This document shows, one piece after another, positions 1 through 5,605 of a DNA stretch of 5,996 bases. Source of the stretch: Planctomycetes bacterium UBA1146 (lineage in GTDB: Bacteria; Planctomycetota; UBA8108; UBA1146); NCBI GenBank assembly GCA_002311345.1, contig DCAA01000046.1, forward strand, positions 1-5,996, written 5' to 3'. Position numbers and translations under genes: made by a program. How positions within the stretch are numbered: the stretch's first letter is position 1; each line of letters starts with the position of its first letter. Under the pieces are notes generated by a model. It was not told where the DNA came from. It saw nothing but the letters and a program-made list of their open reading frames with translations, and did not search any database.

Positions 1-44
1 CAACAACGACGGCTGGACGCCGCTGATGATCGCGGCACGGGGGT
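1..44 (+). repeat. Direct repeat copy 1 inside the ankyrin gene
   Basis: Bases 1-44 match 169-212 with only two differences (bases 19/187 and 41/209). The offset is 168 bp, exactly 56 codons, so the copies are in frame. Both encode NNDGWTPLMIAAR. The repeat reaches the left edge and may extend beyond it. Confidence 0.9.
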
Positions 45-373
45 CCGGCTGGCATTACGATTCGCGCAATGAAGACCGCAGTGGGCGGCTCATCCTCGCA
101 GTAAAAGGCTCTGACAAACTCGAGTTCATCCAGCTGCTCATCGAAGGGGGGGCCGAGGTCAACGCACGCAACAACGACGGCTGGACACCGCTGATGATCG
201 CGGCACGGTGGTGCAACAACTCAGAGATCATCCTGTGGCTGCTCGACGAAGGCGCGGACGCAACCGCGGAGAACAAGCTGGGCAAGAAGGCCAACTACTT
301 GGCCCGCAACTACAACAAAGCCCTCGAGGATACCAGGGCGCTCGAGCGGCTAGAGCAGCTGGCCGGCGAGTAG
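1..373 (+). CDS. Ankyrin-repeat protein, C-terminal part (5' end outside window)
   Basis: The reading frame is open from the first full codon at base 2 to the TAG ending at 373, giving 123 residues. It encodes ankyrin repeats, which are helix-turn-helix modules that bind other proteins. Residues 1-13 (NNDGWTPLMIAAR) are the first half of one repeat. Residues about 27-56 include LILAVKG and LEFIQLLIEGGAEVNAR, a second repeat with a degenerate TPLH position. Residues 57-90 form a regular repeat (NNDGWTPLMIAAR, then IILWLLDEGADATAE). The last third (GKKANYLARNYNKALEDTRALERL) looks like the capping repeat that ends many bacterial ankyrin proteins. An ATG at 26 lies inside the first repeat and is very unlikely to be the real start. 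The N-terminus, any signal peptide and the total repeat number are not visible. Its partner and role are unknown, and it converges on the neighbouring minus-strand unit. Confidence 0.9.
   Translation, partial: NNDGWTPLMIAARGSGWHYDSRNEDRSGRLILAVKGSDKLEFIQLLIEGGAEVNARNNDGWTPLMIAARWCNNSEIILWLLDEGADATAENKLGKKANYLARNYNKALEDTRALERLEQLAGE
169..212 (+). repeat. Direct repeat copy 2 inside the ankyrin gene
   Basis: This is the second copy of the near-identical 44-bp segment at 1-44, with two mismatches. It begins the regular C-terminal ankyrin repeat. Identity at the DNA level, including third codon positions, points to recent duplication or gene conversion rather than protein-level conservation alone. 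Confidence 0.9.
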
Positions 374-411
374 GCACACACGCGGTGGCTGCCGGGTCGC
401 GGTGACTACGC

Positions 412-1245
412 TCAACGCCAATTGCGCCATTCTTGTTGCCACAGCTGGTAATCTTCCTCGCTGACTCCCTTGAGCAGAAACTGCCCGGGAATATGTCGCT
501 GGATGGGGATCAGCAAGGCTGCCACATCTCCATGAACCACCGCCAACTTTCGACCTTCATACCTGGCCAGAAACTGGGACATGGTGGAGATATCGGGATC
601 GGCGAAACGACGAAAACGCAGAGAGTGGATTGGAATAGTACCTGATCCTGAGCTGGTGCCACCGCCGGACTGATTCTTGGCGGTGAAACTGGCCGGCTCG
701 ATATGGACCGTGTTGCCGTCCAGGTCGCGCACCGCACGGGTACTGTCGGTGGCCGATTCCTGGGCCAGACAGTACTCGACCGGCGATGCCGGACTCGCCG
801 ACATCCCCCAGCCCCCGAGTGCTTCCTTCTCGGTATCGGTCAGCCGTTCGCGGGTAAACAGTAACATCTCTGTCAACACCACCGCAATCTCACCTCGGAT
901 CACGACATTGCTGCGGCTCAGCACCACTGCCAGGGATCGACCCTGATTTGCCGTGATGAAGGAATCAAACTTTGCCCGATCCTTGAACTTCACTCGAAGC
1001 GCTGACGTGGGATCGTCTGGGGTCACTCTTTGCGGCAAACTGTACAGAGAACTCGTGTCGAAACTGGCCGCTTCGAGGAAGATCTCCTCTCCGGATGCGA
1101 ACGAGACTCGCCGCAGCCCTTCGCCACCATTTTCGCTGATCAGACAGCAGTCAGCCGGCAGTGGTGGTTGAGTTCCATCACAGCCCATCGACATCGACAA
1201 CAGTGAGATGCAGATCAATATTGTTGAGCGCATATCTGAGTTCAT
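412..1245 (-). CDS. Putative lipoprotein with two SecD-head-like repeats
   Basis: A 277-residue protein of unknown function, probably membrane-anchored and outside the cytoplasm. Residues 5-22 look like a lipoprotein signal (hydrophobic ILICISLLSMSM, then Gly21-Cys22), although Ser at -3 makes the lipobox imperfect. The mature part holds two diverged units. Unit A (33-143) and unit B (158-269) each open with a 30-residue stretch that aligns without gaps: CL near the start and a shared Arg, Val, Gly and Glu before ASF (60-62 and 185-187). Each continues with LRVKF or LRFRR, then GRSLAVV (102-108) or GRKLAVV (231-237). Unit B goes on with IPIQ, IPGQF, LKGVSEED and a final YQLW. This order recalls the SecD periplasmic P1 head (gr-lAIvlDg, saP-I, I-G-f, eeA-L), an inference from memory of the family. 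A longer N-terminal frame reaches 1488, but the 1245 ATG overlaps the upstream stop as ATGA and has GAGAGA four bases before it. Confidence 0.85.
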   Translation of the reverse strand: MNSDMRSTILICISLLSMSMGCDGTQPPLPADCCLISENGGEGLRRVSFASGEEIFLEAASFDTSSLYSLPQRVTPDDPTSALRVKFKDRAKFDSFITANQGRSLAVVLSRSNVVIRGEIAVVLTEMLLFTRERLTDTEKEALGGWGMSASPASPVEYCLAQESATDSTRAVRDLDGNTVHIEPASFTAKNQSGGGTSSGSGTIPIHSLRFRRFADPDISTMSQFLARYEGRKLAVVHGDVAALLIPIQRHIPGQFLLKGVSEEDYQLWQQEWRNWR

Positions 1246-1631
1246 GCGATCTCTCTCAGGTGCAGTGCCGCCGCCACCATAAGCCCTCCGACGATACACA
1301 TGAGCGCGCCGGCCCACCATTTGTTCCCGCCGTAGATTTTCTGGCGCATATCCATGATCGACATCGGCCACCAGCAAAAGAGCACGCATTTGATGACGGT
1401 CGCCCAGGCCATCAGCCGTACCAGTCCGGCAACGTCGATTCCCACCGACGCATCCTCGAACAGCACCAGCACCCCCACCGTGAGCCACAAGCAGCCAATA
1501 AGCCTCATGACCAGCTCCTGATCACGGACAGATTGCATCCACTTCTCGGCACGATCGGGATAGATCAATATCGGAATACCGATCGCCAGTTCCCACACGG
1601 CAACGATCAGACAAAAAGTGACGAGATCCAT
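1242..1631 (-). CDS. Small four-helix inner-membrane protein
   Basis: A 129-residue integral membrane protein of unknown function. Four hydrophobic segments are visible at about residues 3-24, 39-58, 66-88 and 105-125, joined by short charged loops (PDRAEKWMQSVRDQE at 25-39, MDMRQKIYGGNK at 93-104). The first half has a pattern of helix, YPDRAEKWM, short loop, then a glycine-containing helix. It loosely resembles the small YjeT/DUF2065 membrane proteins, which are about half this length; the resemblance is weak and by eye only. The open frame extends upstream to 1781, but the ATG at 1631 is preferred. It sits seven bases after AGGGAG, and the sequence before it encodes a Pro/Arg/Ser-rich stretch without membrane character. 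Its stop overlaps the start of the downstream lipoprotein gene, so the two are probably translationally coupled and may work together at the envelope. Confidence 0.85.
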   Translation of the reverse strand: MDLVTFCLIVAVWELAIGIPILIYPDRAEKWMQSVRDQELVMRLIGCLWLTVGVLVLFEDASVGIDVAGLVRLMAWATVIKCVLFCWWPMSIMDMRQKIYGGNKWWAGALMCIVGGLMVAAALHLREIA

Positions 1632-1638
1632 CTTTGCT

Positions 1639-1644
1639 CTCCCT
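1639..1644 (-). promoter_or_regulatory. Shine-Dalgarno site for the four-helix protein
   Basis: On the minus strand this reads AGGGAG within a purine-rich run, seven bases before the ATG at 1631. It supports that start over the upstream in-frame codons reaching 1781. Confidence 0.7.
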
Positions 1645-1672
1645 CTCCGGGGTAGGAACCCAATCGATGATT

Positions 1673-1690
1673 GAGATGTAACAGCATCTC
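1673..1690. repeat. Inverted repeat upstream of the minus-strand pair
   Basis: GAGATG (1673-1678) and CATCTC (1685-1690) are perfect inverted arms around a six-base TAACAG spacer. The element lies about 42 bases upstream of the ATG at 1631. It could be a dimeric regulator site or a weak 5'-leader hairpin. There is no second copy in the window to support either reading. Confidence 0.35.
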
Positions 1691-1832
1691 GACTAGGTGA
1701 AGCAAGGGTGGCGGATGAGGAAATCGGCGGTGGTCGGATCACCCTGTGCCTGATCGCAGTGGCAGTGCTTCTCGACAGCACAAATTCCCCACGCGTCCAG
1801 CAAAAGAGAGCCTTGCGATTCTGATCTCAGAT

Positions 1833-1843
1833 GCCATCATGGC
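1833..1843. repeat. Short palindrome GCCAT-C-ATGGC
   Basis: Perfect five-base arms around a single C, about 97 bases upstream of the moxR start. It could be part of an operator. It is short enough to occur by chance in GC-rich DNA. Confidence 0.2.
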
Positions 1844-1928
1844 TCCTTGCATCAACCCGCACCTTTGCATATTCGTGGTCCAGAAGTGCCTGCGGCCAGA
1901 AATCCGCTGGCTCCCCGATTTCATCACC

Positions 1929-1934
1929 AGGAGG
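1929..1934 (+). promoter_or_regulatory. Consensus Shine-Dalgarno that fixes the moxR TTG start
   Basis: AGGAGG is followed by five bases and then TTG at 1940. It is the strongest ribosome-binding site in the window. It decides between this TTG and the in-frame ATG at 1847, which has no comparable site. Confidence 0.85.
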
Positions 1935-1939
1935 CTCGT

Positions 1940-2956
1940 TTGAGCGAAGGATCCGCCATCCAGCAAAAGGACCAGAACCAGTCCGAACCAGAGACTTCCG
2001 CTTTCGCCAGTTCGATAAGAAGCCACGTCGAAAAGACGGTTGTCGGTCTCGATCTCGTTCTCGAGAGAACTCTCATCTCGCTGCTGACCGGTGGCCATCT
2101 TCTCATGGAAGGTGTGCCAGGAACCGCCAAGACCCTGATGGTTCAGTCGGTCGCACATTCCATCGAATTGCAGTTCGGACGCGTCCAGTTCACCATCGAC
2201 CTGCTCCCTTCCGACATCATCGGTTCGGAGATCCTCGACAAGGACAGCGGTGATTTCCGCGTCCACAAGGGACCCATCTTCACCAATCTGTTGCTCGCTG
2301 ACGAGATCAACCGTGCCTCTCCGAAGGTTCAATCGGCACTGCTGGAAGCGATGCAGGAACGCAAGGTGACGATCGGTGACAACACCTTTACTCTCCCATC
2401 GCCTTTCCTCGTCATCGCGACCCAGAACCCGGTCGAACAGGCCGGGACTTTCGATCTTCCTGAAGCTCAGCTGGACCGATTCCTGATGAGACACCGTCTC
2501 GGCTACCTGGACAGTGATGACGAAGCAGAAGTACTTCGTCGGGCGCTGAAATTGAAACTGATCCGGGATAAAGATGGCGGTGCAATGCCGATGACCGCCT
2601 TCGATGCCATCGACAAGAGTTCGCCGCTGGCCATCTCGGATCTGACCTCTGCGATGGAAAAGGTGCTCGAAGTCCACGTCAGCGAGGTTTTCGTCCGTCA
2701 CTGCGTTGACCTGGTCAACCGAACCCGCAATCACCCTGATATCGAACTGGGGGGTTCTCCTCGGGCGGGGATCGCGCTGGTGACCGCGTCGCGCGCGCGT
2801 GCCTTCCTGCACGGTCGAGACTACGTTGTCCCCGAGGACATCTTTGCGCTGGCCGAAGACATCGTATTGCATCGGATCCGACTCTCTTACGAGGCAGTGG
2901 CCCGAGGTCGTAAGGGAGATGATGTGCTGGCGGAGATTCTCGATCAGTTGGCCTGA
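1940..2956 (+). CDS. moxR: MoxR-family AAA+ ATPase
   Basis: A 338-residue ATPase, normal length for the MoxR group, expected to be a cytoplasmic ring-forming chaperone-like enzyme that remodels or matures a partner using ATP. Numbering from the TTG start, Walker A is GVPGTAKT (58-65) and Walker B is LLLADEINRA (117-126, catalytic Asp121-Glu122). Next come the conserved SPKVQSALLEAMQE (127-140), sensor 1 ATQNP (160-164) and LPEAQLDRF (173-181) with the likely arginine finger. GGSPRAG near the C-terminus is the sensor 2/lid region. All expected catalytic elements are intact. Residues 1-25 are polar and not conserved in the family. The TTG start follows a perfect AGGAGG; starting at the ATG at 1847 would add 31 residues of low-complexity Pro/Arg/His sequence. 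The DUF58 gene follows after 11 bp, so this is the first gene of the operon. The general MoxR role is known, but the client is not. Confidence 0.95.
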   Translation: MSEGSAIQQKDQNQSEPETSAFASSIRSHVEKTVVGLDLVLERTLISLLTGGHLLMEGVPGTAKTLMVQSVAHSIELQFGRVQFTIDLLPSDIIGSEILDKDSGDFRVHKGPIFTNLLLADEINRASPKVQSALLEAMQERKVTIGDNTFTLPSPFLVIATQNPVEQAGTFDLPEAQLDRFLMRHRLGYLDSDDEAEVLRRALKLKLIRDKDGGAMPMTAFDAIDKSSPLAISDLTSAMEKVLEVHVSEVFVRHCVDLVNRTRNHPDIELGGSPRAGIALVTASRARAFLHGRDYVVPEDIFALAEDIVLHRIRLSYEAVARGRKGDDVLAEILDQLA

Positions 2957-2958
2957 CC

Positions 2959-2963
2959 GGAGG
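2959..2963 (+). promoter_or_regulatory. Shine-Dalgarno for the DUF58 gene TTG start
   Basis: GGAGG lies four bases before TTG at 2968, in the 11-bp gap after the moxR stop. It supports the TTG start. The two TTG-initiated genes share the start context TTGAGCG. Confidence 0.75.
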
Positions 2964-2967
2964 CAAC

Positions 2968-3837
2968 TTGAGCGTCACGCACCCCTCACTGCCACCGCCT
3001 GAATCACTCGCCCATCATGAGTTCGAGATGGTCGTTCGCCGCCTCGCTAACGATCTTGCCCACGGCTCCGATGAGAGCATCTACATGGGCAGCGGACTCG
3101 AGTACGCCCAGACCCGCCCCTATGCCGCGGGAGATCCGATCCAGCAGATGGACTGGAAGGTGACCGCCCGCACCGGCGAGCCTTTCGTCAAGGAATACGA
3201 GACCCTCAAGCGAGTCGTCGTGCAGATCCTGGTCGATACCTCCGGATCGATGGCGACATCTTCGACCCCCCTCTCCAAGTATCATCTGGCTGTGTGGTTA
3301 GCTGCGGCTCTGGGCACCGTTGCCCAGCGCCGGATGAGCCCGGTACGCCTGGTCGGAGGCGGCGAGCGCAACCTGCGTTCGGCGGCGAGCCTGGCCCGCG
3401 GTGCTCTCCGTCAATCGATGGAGACCCTGCGCCATCCTGATCGTCAGGAACAAACCAACATCTCCGATGCACTCGATCTGATGCGTGCCACCACACTGCA
3501 GAGAACCGTGATCATCATCCTCAGTGACCTCCACGACCCGGAGGCGATCGACGCCATCCGCCGCACTTCCCACAGTCACGACATGGCGGTGATCGAGTTG
3601 CAGGACCCGGTCGAATCCGGGCAATTGCGTGCTGGATTCTTCAGAGGCACCGAGGCGGAGACAGGCACCGGTTTCCTCGCAAGCGGAAGGACACACTGGA
3701 AAATCGACGGAGAGAAAGGGCGCCAGGAACTCATCGCTCAGGCCGGAGTCGACCACCTGCTGCTGCACACCGACCAGGACTTCATCCCCGAGGTGAGAAG
3801 ATTCATATCGGAACGGGGTCGGGGAGGACGGGCATGA
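2968..3837 (+). CDS. DUF58 protein with VWA-type MIDAS motif
   Basis: A 289-residue protein with no membrane segment, so it is probably cytoplasmic. The DUF58 signature is clear: TRPYAAGDPIQQMDWKVTAR (49-68) followed by EPFVKEYETLKR (71-82). Next is a VWA-like core whose first strand ends in the metal-binding DTSGS (90-94). A later strand, VIIILSDLHD (181-190), supplies a conserved Asp187. The C-terminal HLLLHTDQDFIPEVRRFI is typical of the family end. DUF58 proteins are regularly encoded next to MoxR ATPases and are thought to act as their partners or adaptors; this is known from genomic association, with little biochemistry. The TTG start has GGAGG four bases upstream. Its stop overlaps the next gene's ATG by four bases, which implies coupled translation. 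This is the short soluble form rather than the longer form with N-terminal helices. Confidence 0.93.
   Translation: MSVTHPSLPPPESLAHHEFEMVVRRLANDLAHGSDESIYMGSGLEYAQTRPYAAGDPIQQMDWKVTARTGEPFVKEYETLKRVVVQILVDTSGSMATSSTPLSKYHLAVWLAAALGTVAQRRMSPVRLVGGGERNLRSAASLARGALRQSMETLRHPDRQEQTNISDALDLMRATTLQRTVIIILSDLHDPEAIDAIRRTSHSHDMAVIELQDPVESGQLRAGFFRGTEAETGTGFLASGRTHWKIDGEKGRQELIAQAGVDHLLLHTDQDFIPEVRRFISERGRGGRA
3821..3827 (+). promoter_or_regulatory. Shine-Dalgarno inside the DUF58 gene for the next gene
   Basis: GGGGAGG lies inside the end of the DUF58 gene, six bases before the ATG at 3834. It supports that start in addition to the ATGA overlap. Confidence 0.7.
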
Positions 3838-4691
3838 TTCGCCTTCTGTTGCTATCTCTGATGTTCTTGGGCACCACGATGGTGGTGGCCCAGGAGGCCG
3901 ACATCTCCAGCGGCACGGTCGGTATCGAGGGCCAGTTCGAATTCCCCTGGACCGGTCGGCCCCTGGAGGTCTCGCCCATCGATGATGACTCGCCGGTACT
4001 GGTGCGAATCGCTCACGTGACCCAGGGACTGAAAGATACTGACAACGAAGGAAAACTGATCTACGACATCCGCTGGATCGCGATGCTTCCGGGTGAACAC
4101 GATCTATCCTCGTTTTTGAGGCACGGAGAAAACGACCCGGCAGTCGATCTTCCCTCGTTACGAATCCAGATCAGTTCGTTGCTCGGAGATGATTACACGG
4201 GAGAATTGAACCGCATCCCCGGGCCCATTTCTCCCATCATCGGTTTCCCGCGCTGGGTGTTGTGGGTCATTGCCGCTGGCTGGTTGGTGTTACCACTCTC
4301 GATCCTGACCTTGATCCGCTGGTTGCGAAAACCACCGCCACCACCTCCTGCTCCGGCTCCGGCTCCCACGCTCGCAGAGCTGCTCAGGCCTCTGGTGAAC
4401 GCCGCCCTCAACGGGCAACTCGACGACGAGGCGAAGGCCCGGATGGAGAGGTTGCTGCTGGCGTACTGGCGCGACGATCTCGATCTCGGCAGTTTCCGTC
4501 ACGGAGAAGCGATCCAGAAACTCAGGGTCCACCCGGAAGCTGGCCTGTTACTGGTCACGGTCGAGGAATGGCTCCACTCCGGCAGAGAAGAAGCTGTCTC
4601 CGCCGAGCAACTGGATGAGTTGCTGACTCCGTATGCTCGAGAGGCACCTCCTGAACCGGAACTGGATCTGGCCGACGGGAATCAACCATGA
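3834..4691 (+). CDS. Signal-peptide membrane protein, BatD/DUF4381-like position
   Basis: A 285-residue membrane protein of unknown exact function. Residues 1-19 are a clear signal peptide (MIRLLLLSLMFLGTTMVVA, then Gln20). A domain of about 120 residues (20-139) should lie in the periplasm; it includes YDIRWIAMLPGEHDL (77-91) and a conserved-looking DLPSLRIQI. A transmembrane helix follows (about 141-162), then RWLRK as a positive-inside anchor, a linker of six prolines and alternating Ala-Pro (167-178), and a mostly helical cytoplasmic domain (179-270) with an acidic tail. The position between DUF58 and VWA genes, and IPGPISP just before the helix, recall DUF4381 proteins. The signal peptide plus outer domain plus C-terminal anchor recalls BatD, but the protein is shorter. 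I infer that it links a periplasmic event to the cytoplasmic MoxR/DUF58 pair. It overlaps both neighbours by ATGA. Confidence 0.85.
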   Translation: MIRLLLLSLMFLGTTMVVAQEADISSGTVGIEGQFEFPWTGRPLEVSPIDDDSPVLVRIAHVTQGLKDTDNEGKLIYDIRWIAMLPGEHDLSSFLRHGENDPAVDLPSLRIQISSLLGDDYTGELNRIPGPISPIIGFPRWVLWVIAAGWLVLPLSILTLIRWLRKPPPPPPAPAPAPTLAELLRPLVNAALNGQLDDEAKARMERLLLAYWRDDLDLGSFRHGEAIQKLRVHPEAGLLLVTVEEWLHSGREEAVSAEQLDELLTPYAREAPPEPELDLADGNQP

Positions 4692-5605
4692 CCTTCTCGC
4701 ATCCCTGGGTTGTCGCCTTGTGGCTGATTCCAGTCTTCTTGCTGCTGTGGGAAGCGTTTCGCAAGTCCCCCACCGTGGCACTCCCGTTTGATCATCAGGA
4801 ACATCGTCGTCGGCCGTGGCTGCGACGATCTCTGTGGCTGGCAGCAACGCTACCGCCGGCGATTCTCGTCATCACCATCGGTGTGGTCGCTGGACCCCAG
4901 GTGATGGGTGAACCGCAGAAGCGACGCGAGGTCACCAACATCGAGATCTGCCTCGATGTCTCCGGATCGATGGGGGTCATGATGTCAGACGGCACCCTCA
5001 GAAATGATGCCGCTGTGGCGGCGATCCAGAATTTCTGCGAGGCAAGGCGCGGGGATGCGTGTGGTCTCACCATCTTCGGAGGCGAGACGATCCGCTGGAC
5101 CCCGCTGACCCTCGATCTCGATGCCATCGCTCTGGCGGCGCCCTTCATCGACCCCCGCAAAATGCCACCCCACATGCTCTCGACACGCATCGGGGGAGCA
5201 CTGCGTTCGTGCATGGGAAGCCTCTCTGAACAGGAGGAAGGGGATCGGATGGTGGTACTTGTCTCCGATGGTTTCTCTTCTGATCTGAGCGGCGGCGCAG
5301 CCCGACAGGTGGGCCAGGAACTGGCTGCTCTGGACATCGCACTGTATGCCATCTTCATCGGCGACGGCTCGGCACCGGGGCAACTGTACGAGGTGGTCGC
5401 CCAGACCCAGGGGGAAGTGTTCGCCGCCCACGATTCCGAGGCGCTGCAGAGGGTCTTCGACCACATCGACTCGATGAAACCGGCGAAACTGAAACCGGCC
5501 GGCGCACGTCCCATCGAGGACTTCTCGCTGCTGGCCTGGTGCGGTCTCGCGTTACTGGCGCTGCACCTGCTCGCATCGCTGGGATTGCGGGTGACGCCGT
5601 GGTGA
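4688..5605 (+). CDS. Membrane-anchored VWA protein, BatA-like
   Basis: A 305-residue inner-membrane protein with a von Willebrand factor A domain. Two N-terminal helices (about 7-22 and 49-70) precede the VWA domain (about 84-260), and a third helix (280-300) closes the protein. This is the BatA-type layout. The metal-ion-dependent adhesion site is complete: DVSGS (90-94), Thr166 in STRIGG, and Asp194 in VSDGF. The AGPQ at 68-71 stands where BatA proteins usually carry an ArPQ-like stretch before the domain. VWA domains bind a divalent metal and mediate protein-protein contacts; in MoxR loci they are presumed partners or adaptors of the ATPase. The ATG overlaps the previous stop as ATGA, with a weak GGGA seven bases before it, so translation probably depends on coupling. 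The stop overlaps the GTG of the next gene. Confidence 0.92.
   Translation: MTFSHPWVVALWLIPVFLLLWEAFRKSPTVALPFDHQEHRRRPWLRRSLWLAATLPPAILVITIGVVAGPQVMGEPQKRREVTNIEICLDVSGSMGVMMSDGTLRNDAAVAAIQNFCEARRGDACGLTIFGGETIRWTPLTLDLDAIALAAPFIDPRKMPPHMLSTRIGGALRSCMGSLSEQEEGDRMVVLVSDGFSSDLSGGAARQVGQELAALDIALYAIFIGDGSAPGQLYEVVAQTQGEVFAAHDSEALQRVFDHIDSMKPAKLKPAGARPIEDFSLLAWCGLALLALHLLASLGLRVTPW

Larger units (their letters stand above)
1632..1939. other. 308-bp divergent intergenic region
   Basis: This stretch lies between the start of the minus-strand membrane/lipoprotein pair (1631) and the start of the moxR operon (1940). It should carry the promoters of both units. No strong sigma-70 match is visible. 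The best by eye are weak: TTGCAT (1847-1852) with CATATT (1869-1874) on the plus strand, and on the minus strand a TTGCTT followed 18 bases later by TTACAT. Neither is good enough to list as a promoter. Short inverted repeats occur at 1673-1690 and 1833-1843. Open frames crossing the region on both strands have unlikely compositions and no ribosome-binding sites, so I treat them as non-coding. Confidence 0.6.

Noticed and set aside
374..411. Possible terminator between the convergent genes
   Set aside because: The 38 bp contain only a stem of about four base pairs (GGCA with TGCC) and no T-run on either strand.
1246..1488. N-terminal extension of the lipoprotein frame up to an ATG at 1488
   Set aside because: The extra 81 residues are Gly/Arg-rich, overlap the membrane-protein gene and would bury the signal peptide. 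The ATG at 1245 has a ribosome-binding site and an ATGA overlap.
1847..1939. ATG at 1847 as the moxR start
   Set aside because: It adds 31 non-conserved residues and lacks a ribosome-binding site comparable to the AGGAGG before TTG at 1940.
1739..2872. A 377-codon open frame on the minus strand opposite moxR
   Set aside because: It lies antisense to a gene with every MoxR motif intact. Its own translation shows no recognisable domain, and long antisense frames are common in GC-rich DNA.
3240..4973. A shared 14-bp sequence, CTCCGGATCGATGG, at 3240-3253 and 4960-4973
   Set aside because: Both copies encode the SGSM part of the MIDAS motif, so protein constraint and similar codon choice explain the match. 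It is not a mobile or regulatory repeat.
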